DNA from: DASWHR01 sp036398095
GTDB lineage: Bacteria > Actinomycetota > AC-67
DNA length: 64,000 nt
NCBI GenBank assembly: GCA_036398095.1
Contig: DASWHR010000141.1
Span: 4,632-68,631, forward strand
Direction: 5' to 3'
Below are positions 1 to 7,595 of the stretch, in pieces. The position numbers and the translations under genes were made by a program. The notes below the pieces were generated by a model. That model was not told the origin of the DNA. It worked only from the letters and a program-made list of their open reading frames with translations, and made no database searches. Positions within the stretch are counted from its first letter, which is position 1. Each line of letters begins with the position of its first letter.

Positions 1-241
1 GCGCGACCGAACCGTCGAGCGCGTTGAGCGCGATGCGGATCAGCGCGAGCGGGGCGACGGCGAGCCACAGCAGCGGCGCGGCCAACGCGGCGCCCGCCCA
101 GATCGCCAGCGCGGCGACGCCGGCGGCGGCGACCGCCGCGTAGGTGAGCGCGTCGGCGGAGACCCGCATCGTGACGAGCAGATCCTCGGTGCCGCGCAGG
201 CGGCGAACGAACCAGGGCTTGATCGCATACAGACCGTTCAT
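1..241 (-). CDS. CDP-alcohol phosphatidyltransferase family protein (partial, N-terminal part)
   Basis: Only the first 80 residues are inside the window; the gene runs off the left edge. The ATG is at 241-239. After a basic segment (KPWFVRRLRG) come hydrophobic stretches and then the residues NALDGSVA just before the edge. This matches the start of the CDP-alcohol phosphatidyltransferase signature, DG-x2-AR preceded by an Asn or Asp two residues before DG. Family members transfer a phosphoalcohol from a CDP-linked donor in membrane phospholipid synthesis. The substrate cannot be told from this fragment. No strong ribosome binding site is visible. The family call is fairly firm from motif and topology, the specific reaction unknown. 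Confidence 0.7.
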   Translation of the reverse strand, partial: MNGLYAIKPWFVRRLRGTEDLLVTMRVSADALTYAAVAAAGVAALAIWAGAALAAPLLWLAVAPLALIRIALNALDGSVA

Positions 242-406
242 GCCCCGATGATCGGCGCCGGGCGGCGCGGCCGGTAGACGGCTTCGGCCTTATCCGGGAT
301 GCGTACCCAACTCATTTCGAGTCTGGGTACTTCCGGCAGGCCGACCCGAATGCCGGCCGGAATGCCGAACTCGGCGGCTCTGAGACATTTTGGCAAATTG
401 GCAGAC

Positions 407-435
407 TGGCGATTCGCCAACAACTCGGATACGAT
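407..435 (+). promoter_or_regulatory. Promoter and palindromic operator of the AbrB/RelE toxin-antitoxin pair
   Basis: A perfect 13-bp palindrome TGGCGATTCGCCA lies at 407-419. Its left half can serve as a -35 box (TGGCGA, 407-412), followed after 17 bp by a -10 box TACGAT (430-435). A TTGGCA direct repeat lies just upstream (390-403). A palindrome on the -35 box fits autorepression by an antitoxin. Inferred from sequence only. Confidence 0.45.
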
Positions 436-462
436 GACCTCTCGACAAAGGAGCGCGAGACG

Positions 463-744
463 ATGCGACTCGTAAGCATGAGCGACACCGGACGGCTCAC
501 CCTCCCTGCGGAGACCCGGCGGGAGTTGGGGCTCGATGGGGAGGCGGAGTTCGAGGTCGAGGTGGACCGGGAGAACGACGCGCTGATCCTGCGGCCCGCC
601 GTGGTCCTTCGCCGCGAGGACGCTTGGGCGTACACGGCCAAGCACCGGCGTCTGCTCGCCCGGGCCCACGCCGACTCCCGAGCCGGTCGCGTGGGGAAGC
701 TGACCGAAGCCCAGCTCGCCGCGCGCACCAAGCGCGGCAGGTAA
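463..744 (+). CDS. AbrB/SpoVT-fold antitoxin
   Basis: A 93-residue protein whose residues 9-50 have the swapped-hairpin AbrB pattern (GRLTLPAETRRELGL, then acidic strands ending in LILRP). The C-terminal half is helical and charged, as expected of the toxin-neutralising arm. The start is supported by AAAGGAG at 447-453. The toxin gene begins 9 nt after the stop, so the two are one operon. The pairing of an AbrB-fold antitoxin with a RelE-fold toxin resembles the PrlF-YhaV arrangement rather than RelB-RelE. It should bind its own promoter, where a palindrome is present. The fold is clear; the exact antitoxin family is not. Confidence 0.8.
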   Translation: MRLVSMSDTGRLTLPAETRRELGLDGEAEFEVEVDRENDALILRPAVVLRREDAWAYTAKHRRLLARAHADSRAGRVGKLTEAQLAARTKRGR

Positions 745-753
745 CGAGTTCCG

Positions 754-1029
754 ATGGTCTCCGAGTATCGGACCATCGATTTCACGGATACCTTCCTCGT
801 CACATTCGCCGCCAAGGACCTCAACGCCTCGGACAGAAGCGCGATCCTGAAGGCGCTTCGGCTGCTCGATGAGGACGAGCGCCATCCGTCGCTTCGCGTC
901 CACAAGCTTGCCGGCGACCGCGCCGGTTCCTGGTCGGCGTCGGCGTCCCGAACGCTTCGCGTGACGTTCGAGCGGCTCGAAGGCGGGGGCAAGCGCATGC
1001 TGACCTACTCGAAGCACTACGACCGATGA
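754..1029 (+). CDS. RelE/ParE-superfamily toxin
   Basis: A 91-residue protein with the YafQ/HigB-like pattern: an N-terminal strand and helix, the block ILKALRLL...HPSLRVHKL, a central W-SAS-R-LRVTFE strand pair, and a C-terminal KHYDR. Proteins of this superfamily are ribosome-dependent mRNA endonucleases (RelE type) or gyrase poisons (ParE type). The terminal His/Tyr/Asp-Arg and the FERLEGGGKRMLTYS region favour an RNase, but no catalytic residue can be proven by eye. It lies directly after the antitoxin gene. It converges with the minus-strand fibronectin-protein gene, with only 10 nt between the two stops. Confidence 0.78.
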   Translation: MVSEYRTIDFTDTFLVTFAAKDLNASDRSAILKALRLLDEDERHPSLRVHKLAGDRAGSWSASASRTLRVTFERLEGGGKRMLTYSKHYDR

Positions 1030-1039
1030 CGTGCCGCCG

Positions 1040-3148
1040 CTACCCGATGCAGCCCAGCGCCGCGACCCAGGGGAACGGCTTGTTGCACGCGCTGTTGGAC
1101 AACCCTCCTTGCCCGGCGATGTTCAGCGCCGCGACCCGGTAGGCGTAGTTCTGCAGCACCGTGCGTCCCGAGTCGGTGAAGACCGTCGTCAAACCGACCT
1201 GGGCGATGAACGTCTCGGGTCCGCCGGCGTCGCTGCGGTAGATCTTGAAGCCGCTGACCGGCGCGCCGCCGTTGCTCGCCGGCAGCGCCCAGTTCAGCCG
1301 GATCTGGCCGACGCCGCCGCCCGGGCTCGCCGTCAGGTTCTGCGGCGGCGACGGCACGTCGAATGTCGTCGCCGACTGCTCGATCGAGGGCGGCCCTTCT
1401 CCGGCCGAGTTGATCGCCGCGATCCGGTAGTAGCGCGTCGCGGCGCTCGGCAAGCCCGCGTGCGTGAACTGCAACGGCGACGGCGCGACCTGCGCGAGCG
1501 GCGTCGTGGAGCCCCCCGGCGCCTCGCCGACGTAGATCCGGTAGCCGGTCAGCGGCAGCCCGCCGGTCGAGGCCGGCGGCGTCCACGACAGCCGGATCTG
1601 CCCGGCTCCGGGCCCGGCGGTCGCGGATAGCGACGCCGGCGCGGACGGAACCGACTGCGTGGTCGCCGAGCGCACCGGCGCCGGCTCGCCTTCACCGTTC
1701 GCATTGAGCGCGCTCACCTTGTAGAACCGCGTCACGCCGCTGGCCAACCCCGACTCGGTGTAGGCAAGCGTCGACGCGGGCACGGTCGCGATCACGGCAA
1801 GCGAACCCGACGTGGGTCCGCCGTAGACGCGATACGACGCCACCGGCGAGCCGCCGTCGGACACCGGCGGTCCCCAATCGAGCGTGATCGACGATGCGCC
1901 CGGCGTCAGCGTGAACGAGGTCGGCGGGCCCGGCAGGATGCTGGTCGTGGCGCTCGCCTCGTTGGATTGCGGCCCTTCGCCGCTGGCGTTGACCGCGCTC
2001 ACCGCGTAGAAGCGCGTGACCCCGCTGCCCAGGCCCGACTCGGTGTCGGTGAGCGTCGTGCCGGACACGGTCGCGATCACGGCGAGCGAACCGGATGAGG
2101 ATCCGCCGAAGACGCGATACGAGGTGACCGGCGAGCCGCCGGAAGACGCCGGCGCTTGCCAGTCCAGCCGGATCTGCCCGGACTGGCCGGTCGCGATCAA
2201 GTTCTGCGGCGCCGACGGCGGCGTCGGCGGATCGCTCAGCTCGACCACGACGTTGGGGCGCGACAGCATCGTCGTGCCCGGCGAGCGAATTCGCATGCCG
2301 AACGTTTCGGTTGGCTCGGGCATGCCGTCATCGATCAGCGTCACCGCGATCGACTCGGTCGTCTCCCCGGGGTCGAAGCTCAAGGTGCCCGTGGCGGCGA
2401 CGTAGTCGGACCCTGCCTGGGCCGTGCCGTCGACGGTCGAATAGCCGATCGTGTCGCTGCCCGACGTGTTGGTCCGCGTCACCGTGACCGTGACCGTCCC
2501 GTCGTTCTCCAGCGCCGGGTACACGGTCGCGTCGAACCCGGCTGAGCCGCACCCGCAGCTCCCGTTCACGCGCGCGTTGTTGCGCGGAGCGGGCGCGGCG
2601 AAGAAGAAGTCGGCTGCCGAATTGTTGGTGTCGTCGGGCTGGTCGAGCACGGATGGGTTGCCGCGCGCGATGGTTCGCTTCATGGCAGACGAGTCGATCA
2701 ACCCTTCCGATGCGTTGAACGGTGTCCCGGCGTCGCCGCCGCCGTAGGAGCCCCACGACACGCAGTCGATCGTCCCCGCGAAACAGACCTTGCCGCCGGC
2801 CTTCGGAATCACCGGGGTCATCGCCAGGTCGGCGGACACGCCGAACAGCGTCTGCGCGTCGGCGGTCGCGACCAGGATCGTGTCTTGGTTGACGCCGTTC
2901 AAAACGTTGGAACCGAACGTGAACGTTCCGACCACGCTACCGTTCTCGTCGGAGACCTCGACGCTTTGACCGCTCACGAAATTCTGCGAACCCGACCACA
3001 TTTGCAGCATGATGTACTGCGCGTCGGGGTCGGCTGCCGTTCCGGCGAACACCTCCCGGATCATCATCAGATGAAACGAGGCCTTCGCGGGCGTCGCTAC
3101 CCCCGCCAGCACCAAAGCAACCGTCGCCGCAACCGTGGCTCTCCGCAT
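1040..3148 (-). CDS. Secreted protein with a Calx-beta domain and four fibronectin type III repeats
   Basis: A 702-residue exported protein. Residues 1-23 form a signal peptide ending in AKA. Residues 24-195 resemble a lamin-tail-like surface domain. About 205-308 is a Calx-beta module (DGTAQAGSDYVAATGTLSF...DDGMPEPTETF), a calcium-binding beta-sandwich. Four fibronectin type III repeats then run to about 690, each opening with PSAPQNL- or PPTSFTL-like strands and carrying W and Y-RV core residues. No membrane anchor or sortase motif is visible, so it is probably released or bound through its repeats. GGGGGAG precedes the ATG. It follows the lipoprotein gene on the same strand by 58 nt. A role in adhesion or matrix is inferred from domain content only. 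Confidence 0.8.
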   Translation of the reverse strand: MRRATVAATVALVLAGVATPAKASFHLMMIREVFAGTAADPDAQYIMLQMWSGSQNFVSGQSVEVSDENGSVVGTFTFGSNVLNGVNQDTILVATADAQTLFGVSADLAMTPVIPKAGGKVCFAGTIDCVSWGSYGGGDAGTPFNASEGLIDSSAMKRTIARGNPSVLDQPDDTNNSAADFFFAAPAPRNNARVNGSCGCGSAGFDATVYPALENDGTVTVTVTRTNTSGSDTIGYSTVDGTAQAGSDYVAATGTLSFDPGETTESIAVTLIDDGMPEPTETFGMRIRSPGTTMLSRPNVVVELSDPPTPPSAPQNLIATGQSGQIRLDWQAPASSGGSPVTSYRVFGGSSSGSLAVIATVSGTTLTDTESGLGSGVTRFYAVSAVNASGEGPQSNEASATTSILPGPPTSFTLTPGASSITLDWGPPVSDGGSPVASYRVYGGPTSGSLAVIATVPASTLAYTESGLASGVTRFYKVSALNANGEGEPAPVRSATTQSVPSAPASLSATAGPGAGQIRLSWTPPASTGGLPLTGYRIYVGEAPGGSTTPLAQVAPSPLQFTHAGLPSAATRYYRIAAINSAGEGPPSIEQSATTFDVPSPPQNLTASPGGGVGQIRLNWALPASNGGAPVSGFKIYRSDAGGPETFIAQVGLTTVFTDSGRTVLQNYAYRVAALNIAGQGGLSNSACNKPFPWVAALGCIG

Positions 3149-3206
3149 GTCTCCCCCTGATCCTTGGAGGAATGCTTCGCCGGAGATGCCCCGCTTCCCT
3201 GCTCCG

Positions 3207-4073
3207 CTACTGCGGGCAGCCGGTTTCGTCGGGGAGCAGGGGACGAAGAATCAGTTCGTATTGACGGCCTTCGCTCGTCCACGGCGTCCGCGCGTTGGAC
3301 TCTTTGAACGCGGGCAACGCCCGGTCCAGTTCGGCGCCCTCGATCACGCCGCAGCGGTAGCGGTCGCCGTAGGCGGCACCCCAGGATGCGACCGGGGTAT
3401 CAAGCGGCCATGCTTTCGGCGGTTGCGTGAGACCGTCGTCGGATTGGGTGTAGCCGCTCGCGTAGACGCGGAGCCGTTCGACCTCGGCGGGCTTGTCCTC
3501 GCCGAACGATCCGTTCGGGAGCCACGAGGACACGTCCGAGAGCTTGTCGCGCAGCTTCGCAAGCTTTGTCCGCGCCTCGCGCTCATCGGCCGTTTGACCG
3601 GGCGGGGCGTTGCCGCCTTCGGCCTCGAAGCCGAGCGCGTAGGCGCGGATCGTGTGGGTCTTGCCGTCGTCGTCGACGAAGGTGAAGACGGTGGTGCCGG
3701 CGTCGGCGACCAAGTCGTAGCGATACTCCTTGTCGGGTCCGTCCAAGCCGGCGGCCTTCGCTTCGGCAATGATCGCGTCGATCCCGTCCGATTCGATCGG
3801 GCGGACGAGCAGCGGCGGCATCGCGGGCCCGGGATAGATCGCGATCTGCGCGCCGAGCGTGAACACGCGCCCGTCGCCCGTCAACGTGAATTCGGGGATC
3901 CGCTGCAGCGTGTATTCCTGCGGGATGAAGCCGCCTTCGGTGGACATGCGAAGGATCAGCGAGTTCGGCTCGCGAGCGCCGCCGGTTCCGGGTGAGTTCA
4001 CGTCCGCCTTTCCACACGAGAGCGCAACCATCGCCAGCGCAACCAGTCCGGCCGCCATCTTCAACCGTGTCAT
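3207..4073 (-). CDS. Lipoprotein of unknown function
   Basis: A 288-residue protein with a lipoprotein signal peptide: positive N-terminus, hydrophobic core and lipobox LSCG, with Cys about residue 20. The mature part starts with a Gly/Asn-rich linker and continues as a soluble beta-rich domain with no family I recognise. Its ATG overlaps the stop of the response-regulator gene (ATGA), so it is translated with the two-component system and may be its target or sensor partner. It should sit on the outer face of the membrane. Confidence 0.75.
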   Translation of the reverse strand: MTRLKMAAGLVALAMVALSCGKADVNSPGTGGAREPNSLILRMSTEGGFIPQEYTLQRIPEFTLTGDGRVFTLGAQIAIYPGPAMPPLLVRPIESDGIDAIIAEAKAAGLDGPDKEYRYDLVADAGTTVFTFVDDDGKTHTIRAYALGFEAEGGNAPPGQTADEREARTKLAKLRDKLSDVSSWLPNGSFGEDKPAEVERLRVYASGYTQSDDGLTQPPKAWPLDTPVASWGAAYGDRYRCGVIEGAELDRALPAFKESNARTPWTSEGRQYELILRPLLPDETGCPQ

Positions 4074-4729
4074 GTCTTGTCGAGGCCCTTGCGGATGGCG
4101 TAGCGCATCAGGTCATAGCGGCCCGACAAGTGCAGCTTGGACAGGATGTTCTGAACGTGGTTCTGGACGGTCTTGACGCTGATGAAGAGCTTTTCGGCGA
4201 TGTCCTTATAGACGTAGCCCTTGGCGACGTAGGTGAGGACTTCGGTTTCGCGCGGGGTCAGGCCGGGCTCGCCGCCGGCGGAGGCCGCACCGCCCGAGGC
4301 CATGCGGCGGAACTCGCCGAGCACGAGACCGGCCAGCGAAGCGGTGAAGACTGGCTCGCCTTCGGCGATACGGCGGATCGCTTCGCGGAGCTCGTCGCCG
4401 GTTGCGCTCTTGAGCAGATAGCCGCCCGCGCCGGCTTTGACGGCCTCGAGGACATCGGCTTCTTCGCCGCTGGCGCTCAGGATCAGCACGCGCACGTGCG
4501 GAGAGTCTGCGTGGATGATGCGGGTCGCTTCGGCGCCGCCCGTGACGGGCATGTTGAGATCCATCAGCACGACATCGGGCATGGTCTCGCGCACGACGTC
4601 CACGGCCTCGCCACCGTCACCGGCCTGGCCGACGACCTCGATCGCCGGGTCTTTGGACAGGTCCGCGGCGACGCCGTCGCGCCAGACGGGATGGTCGTCG
4701 GCGACGACGACGCGGATGGGCTCGCTCAA
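4070..4729 (-). CDS. NarL/LuxR-family response regulator
   Basis: 219 residues. The receiver domain (about 5-125) has the acidic pair D11-D12, the phospho-acceptor D57 in MDLNMP, and K in YLLKS. The C-terminal LuxR-type helix-turn-helix (about 150-215) has LTPRETEVL and IAEKLFISVKTVQNHVQNI. The start is TTG at 4729-4727, because its second to fourth bases form the kinase stop (TTGA) and the frame closes immediately upstream. This 4-nt overlap couples it to the kinase. It should be phosphorylated by that kinase and bind DNA as a dimer; target genes are unknown. Confidence 0.9.
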   Translation of the reverse strand: MSEPIRVVVADDHPVWRDGVAADLSKDPAIEVVGQAGDGGEAVDVVRETMPDVVLMDLNMPVTGGAEATRIIHADSPHVRVLILSASGEEADVLEAVKAGAGGYLLKSATGDELREAIRRIAEGEPVFTASLAGLVLGEFRRMASGGAASAGGEPGLTPRETEVLTYVAKGYVYKDIAEKLFISVKTVQNHVQNILSKLHLSGRYDLMRYAIRKGLDKT

Positions 4730-5916
4730 CGGGGCACGCTCATCTCGATCTCGGTTCCGCGGCCGGGTGCGGTGGTGATGGTGAACCGGCCTCCCAGGTC
4801 TTCGATCCGGCCGCGCATGCTGCGCAGACCGTATCCGCTCGCCGCGGCGATGTCGAAGCCGGCACCGTCGTCGCGGACGGTGATCTCGGTCGCGTCGGTG
4901 CGCTCGTCGACGAAGACGGTGACGCGCGCGGCCGGGCCGGCATGCTCGACGGCGTTGTCCACCGCCTGCTTGGCGGCGGCGACGATCTCGTCCACGGTCA
5001 CGCGCGGCAGATAGGCGGCGCCGGCGCTGGAGACGTTGACCGCGATGGTCCCCGCGTACGAAAGGCCGAGCGCCTCCAGATGATCGCGAAGGCTGGCGGT
5101 GCCGTGCGGCGGTTCGACGTCGGCGCGAACGATGAGCGAACGCAGCGCCTGCTCTTGCGCGCCGGCCAGATCGGCAAGCCGAGCGACTTCGGTCGCCTCG
5201 ACCGGGCCGGATTGCGCCAGCTCTTTGCCGCGCTTGTGAACCATCGCGAGCGACTGCAGCACGCTGTCGTGGATCTGCCGTCCGAGCGCTTCGCGTTCGG
5301 CGAGGCGCGCGGCGCGCTGGGCTTCGCGCATCCGCTCTTCGAGCGCGACTTTCAATTCGCTGCGCGCCCGGTCGATCAGGCGCGAGACGAGTCCGACGGC
5401 GCCGCCGGCGAGCACGTAGGTGACGATGCCGTTCGCGAGCGTCTGCCACTGCGCGGTGGTGAGGCCCGAGAGCGCGATGCCGTTCGCGGGGCGGCTCGCG
5501 ATCAGCGCGAGGCCGGCGGCGGCGCCGGCCGTCAGGCCGGCGCCGAGGCCGTGCGCGACGGCCCAGGAAAGAACCGCCGCGGCCGGGTAGGCGGTGGCGA
5601 AGAACGGCCGTCCCTCGACGACGGCGCCGACTGGCACGACCGCGCCGGACAGCACGATCAGCGCCAGCGACAGGCCGAGGTCGAACCACATCGTCGCGCG
5701 GTCGGGCTCGCGCAACACGCGCGCGGAGACGATCGCGGTCCAGGCGACGGCCGCGCCGAAGGCGAGCCAGGCGAGAGCGGGTCGCCGGAATTCGTTCGCG
5801 GTCGCGGCGAGCGTGCCCATCCACGCGAGGGCGGCCCAGCGGAATGCGAGCACGCCGAGCGGAAGCGTTGCGCGCGCCCGCTCGGCTTCGTCTATCCGCG
5901 CTTCGCTTCGTTCCAC
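4726..5916 (-). CDS. Sensor histidine kinase, HisKA_3 (NarX/DesK-like) type
   Basis: 396 residues. About five to six hydrophobic segments span 20-175. A short coiled linker leads to the dimerisation box REALGRQIHDSVLQSLAMV with phospho-acceptor H216. The HATPase domain covers about 300-396 (AVDNAVEHA, DDGAGFD, GYGLRSMRGR). The layout resembles actinobacterial MacS-like kinases that sense a signal within the membrane. The start codon lies inside the 3' end of mazG (25-nt overlap) and the stop overlaps the response-regulator start, so the three are one transcript. Confidence 0.9.
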   Translation of the reverse strand: MERSEARIDEAERARATLPLGVLAFRWAALAWMGTLAATANEFRRPALAWLAFGAAVAWTAIVSARVLREPDRATMWFDLGLSLALIVLSGAVVPVGAVVEGRPFFATAYPAAAVLSWAVAHGLGAGLTAGAAAGLALIASRPANGIALSGLTTAQWQTLANGIVTYVLAGGAVGLVSRLIDRARSELKVALEERMREAQRAARLAEREALGRQIHDSVLQSLAMVHKRGKELAQSGPVEATEVARLADLAGAQEQALRSLIVRADVEPPHGTASLRDHLEALGLSYAGTIAVNVSSAGAAYLPRVTVDEIVAAAKQAVDNAVEHAGPAARVTVFVDERTDATEITVRDDGAGFDIAAASGYGLRSMRGRIEDLGGRFTITTAPGRGTEIEMSVPR

Positions 5917-7055
5917 AGCGCGATCAGCTCCTGCTCGGAGAGGTCTCGAAGCGTGACGCCGCGGGCTTTGGCGGCGTCTTCGATGTGGCCGACGCGACCT
6001 TTGAAGCGGCGAGCGGCGCGACGCAACGCGGATTCGGCGTCGACGTCGATGTGGCGGCTGAGCGCGACGACGGCGAGGAGCAGGTCCCCGAGCTCGTGCT
6101 CTTTCTCGTCGTCGGTGATCGCGTTTTCAAGCTCGCGCAGTTCTTCTTCGACTTTCGCCAGTGGCCCGGTTGCGTCGTCCCAGTCGAAGCCGGCTTTGCC
6201 GGCGCGGCGCTGCAGCTTCGCGGCCCAGGCGAGCGCCGGAAGCGACTCGGGGATGTCGTCGTGCACGCCGTCGCGTTGCTTTTCTTTCTCTTTGATCGCG
6301 TCCCAGTTGGCGACGACCTCATCGGCGCCTTCGACGGTGACGTCCCCGAAGACATGCGGGTGCCGGTTGACGAGCTTCTTGATGAGCGCGTCGGCCACGT
6401 CGTCGACGTCGAACGTGGCCGCGTCGGCTGCCATCTGCGCGTGGAAGACGACCTGGAGCAGAACGTCGCCGAGCTCTTCGGCGATGTCGGCGGACGTGCC
6501 TTCTTCGATGGCGTGCAGCAGTTCATAGGCTTCGTCGAGAAGATGCTTGGCCAGCGTCTGATGCGTCTGCTGCGCGTCCCAGGGGCAACCGCCGGGGGCG
6601 CGGAGGCGGGCCATCACGCGGACCAGGTCGAGCAGGCGGTGACCGCGTGGGGCGCGGCCGATCACGACTTCGATTTCGAGACCGCCGCCTTGCAAGGCGC
6701 GTTCCATCACGGCGCGCACGACCGGGTCCGAGTCGGCGGGCAGGATGAAGGCGATCTCGCCCTCTTCCGCGTCGGTCGCTGCGGCGGCTAGACGGTCGGC
6801 GAGGGCGGCCAGGCGCGGGTCGGCGGCTTCGTGCGCGTGCGTGATCAGCGCCAGGCGGGGCATGCGGTGCGTGGACGCCGGTTCCGGGGCCGGTTGGGGG
6901 ATCTCGGCGACCGGCAGGCCCTCGGCGGCCAGGCGGGCGCCGAACGGGTCGCCGGCCTCGCACAGAACCGGCCGGCCGGTCACGGCCTGCCAGACCTCCA
7001 ACGAGCACATCTCGGGAGCGCCGGATCCGGGCTGAACGAGCAGGATTCGAGCCAT
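5892..7055 (-). CDS. mazG: Nucleoside triphosphate pyrophosphohydrolase MazG
   Basis: 387 residues. Two MazG domains are visible: about 155-205 (GCPWDAQQTHQTL, then the metal-binding EAYEL...EELGDVLL) and about 285-335 (EELRELENA...EHELGDLLLAVV). The enzyme cleaves NTPs to NMP and pyrophosphate and removes damaged nucleotides. The first 150 residues are a poorly conserved region like the N-terminal extension of mycobacterial MazG, perhaps a decayed tetrapyrrole-methylase domain. The ATG at 7055 was chosen because conservation starts there and a -10 box lies 8 nt upstream; in-frame codons further upstream encode only repeat-derived sequence. It heads the kinase-regulator-lipoprotein series. 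Confidence 0.9.
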   Translation of the reverse strand: MARILLVQPGSGAPEMCSLEVWQAVTGRPVLCEAGDPFGARLAAEGLPVAEIPQPAPEPASTHRMPRLALITHAHEAADPRLAALADRLAAAATDAEEGEIAFILPADSDPVVRAVMERALQGGGLEIEVVIGRAPRGHRLLDLVRVMARLRAPGGCPWDAQQTHQTLAKHLLDEAYELLHAIEEGTSADIAEELGDVLLQVVFHAQMAADAATFDVDDVADALIKKLVNRHPHVFGDVTVEGADEVVANWDAIKEKEKQRDGVHDDIPESLPALAWAAKLQRRAGKAGFDWDDATGPLAKVEEELRELENAITDDEKEHELGDLLLAVVALSRHIDVDAESALRRAARRFKGRVGHIEDAAKARGVTLRDLSEQELIALWNEAKRG

Positions 7056-7063
7056 CGGCCTGC

Positions 7064-7069
7064 AGCGTA
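7064..7069 (-). promoter_or_regulatory. Predicted -10 box of mazG (leaderless)
   Basis: On the minus strand TACGCT is followed by 8 nt and then the mazG ATG. This places the transcription start at or next to the start codon. No Shine-Dalgarno sequence is present. Confidence 0.45.
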
Positions 7070-7097
7070 CCGCGCGGGTATCCCTTGCCCTTCCCAC

Positions 7098-7205
7098 ACT
7101 CCTGTGCAACCAAGTTGCAAGAGGATGCCGCCGGGGCCGGCGCGGGGCCGGCGCGGGGCCGGCGCGGGGGCGGCGCAAGCCTCTGCAACTTGGTTGCACA
7201 GGAGT
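7098..7205. repeat. Long inverted repeat with GC-rich tandem repeats in the loop
   Basis: The left arm (7098-7124) and right arm (7180-7205) are inverted copies of about 26 bp with a single one-base indel. Each arm contains its own palindrome TGCAACCAAGTTGCA. The 55-bp loop holds three to four 11-bp units of the type GGGGCCGGCGC. The element lies just upstream of mazG. It could be a REP-like element, an extruding cruciform or a transcript hairpin. Confidence 0.8.
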
Positions 7206-7244
7206 CTCAGAGGGTTTTGGGTTGCACAGGAGTCTCAGAGGGTT
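7193..7244. repeat. Two 24-bp direct repeats
   Basis: An identical 24-bp sequence, starting GTTGCACAGGAG and ending CAGAGGGTT, occurs at 7193-7216 and 7221-7244 with a 4-bp spacer. The first copy overlaps the right arm of the neighbouring inverted repeat. With only two copies and a 4-bp spacer it is not a CRISPR array. Confidence 0.85.
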
Positions 7245-7360
7245 CAGGACATCGAATCGGTCGGTGTGGCGGCAAAAGGAAAACTTCTCGTAAACGCTGC
7301 CGGCGGCGGGGCGAAGTTGCATGACAGATCCGCCGGGCCGTGCCACACTGTGCCTACGCG

Positions 7361-7575
7361 AGAGAGGAGGTGGTCCAAACTTGCCGTTACCGCATAGGAC
7401 CCGCGAGGTGGCTGAACGCTAACGGGTGAACCTCGGGAACCGCCGCGCAACTCGCTAGCGGAAACCCGTCAGTCCACCGAGCCGCGGGATGTCCGGAGTG
7501 GTCCACCGGGCCGCCTCCATGTACCGCAGTAATCCCGCGGAGGTATTCGAGGGGAGAGCCGAAGGGCTCTCCCCT
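7361..7575 (+). ncRNA. Candidate structured RNA of unknown class with a 16S 3'-end-like complement
   Basis: No gene fits this stretch, but nested helices do. P1 pairs 7366-7373 (GGAGGTGG) with 7511-7518 (CCGCCTCC). P2 pairs 7397-7405 with 7483-7494 (GGACCCGCG / CGCGGG-ATG-TCC). P3 pairs 7407-7411 with 7474-7478 (GGTGG/CCACC). P4 pairs 7422-7427 with 7464-7469 (ACGGGT/ACCCGT). P5 pairs 7443-7446 with 7458-7461 (CCGC/GCGG). GGTCC at 7372-7376 can instead pair with GGACC at 7397-7401, so two folds compete. The 5' strand AGAGAGGAGGTGGTCC (7361-7376) complements the usual bacterial 16S rRNA 3' end over 16 nt with two G-U pairs. A hairpin terminator closes the unit. A 13-codon TTG reading frame (7381-7422) after the GGAGG is possible. 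Exact ends, promoter and class are unknown. Confidence 0.5.
7550..7575 (+). terminator. Hairpin terminator after the candidate RNA
   Basis: An 11-bp perfect stem (7550-7560 with 7565-7575, AGGGGAGAGCC and its complement) with a GAAG loop, followed by CTTCCTATT. It can end the plus-strand RNA. It also lies just beyond the 3' end of the minus-strand thioesterase gene, so it may work in both directions. Confidence 0.7.
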
Positions 7576-7595
7576 CTTCCTATTGGCGCCTCGGG

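Noticed and set aside
7193..7244. CRISPR array
   Set aside because: Only two 24-bp repeats with a 4-bp spacer and no cas genes.
7366..7518. Known riboswitches or RNAs (c-di-AMP, cobalamin, T-box, SRP RNA, tmRNA, RNase P)
   Set aside because: I compared the core motifs from memory and none fits; the region is therefore reported as an unclassified RNA.
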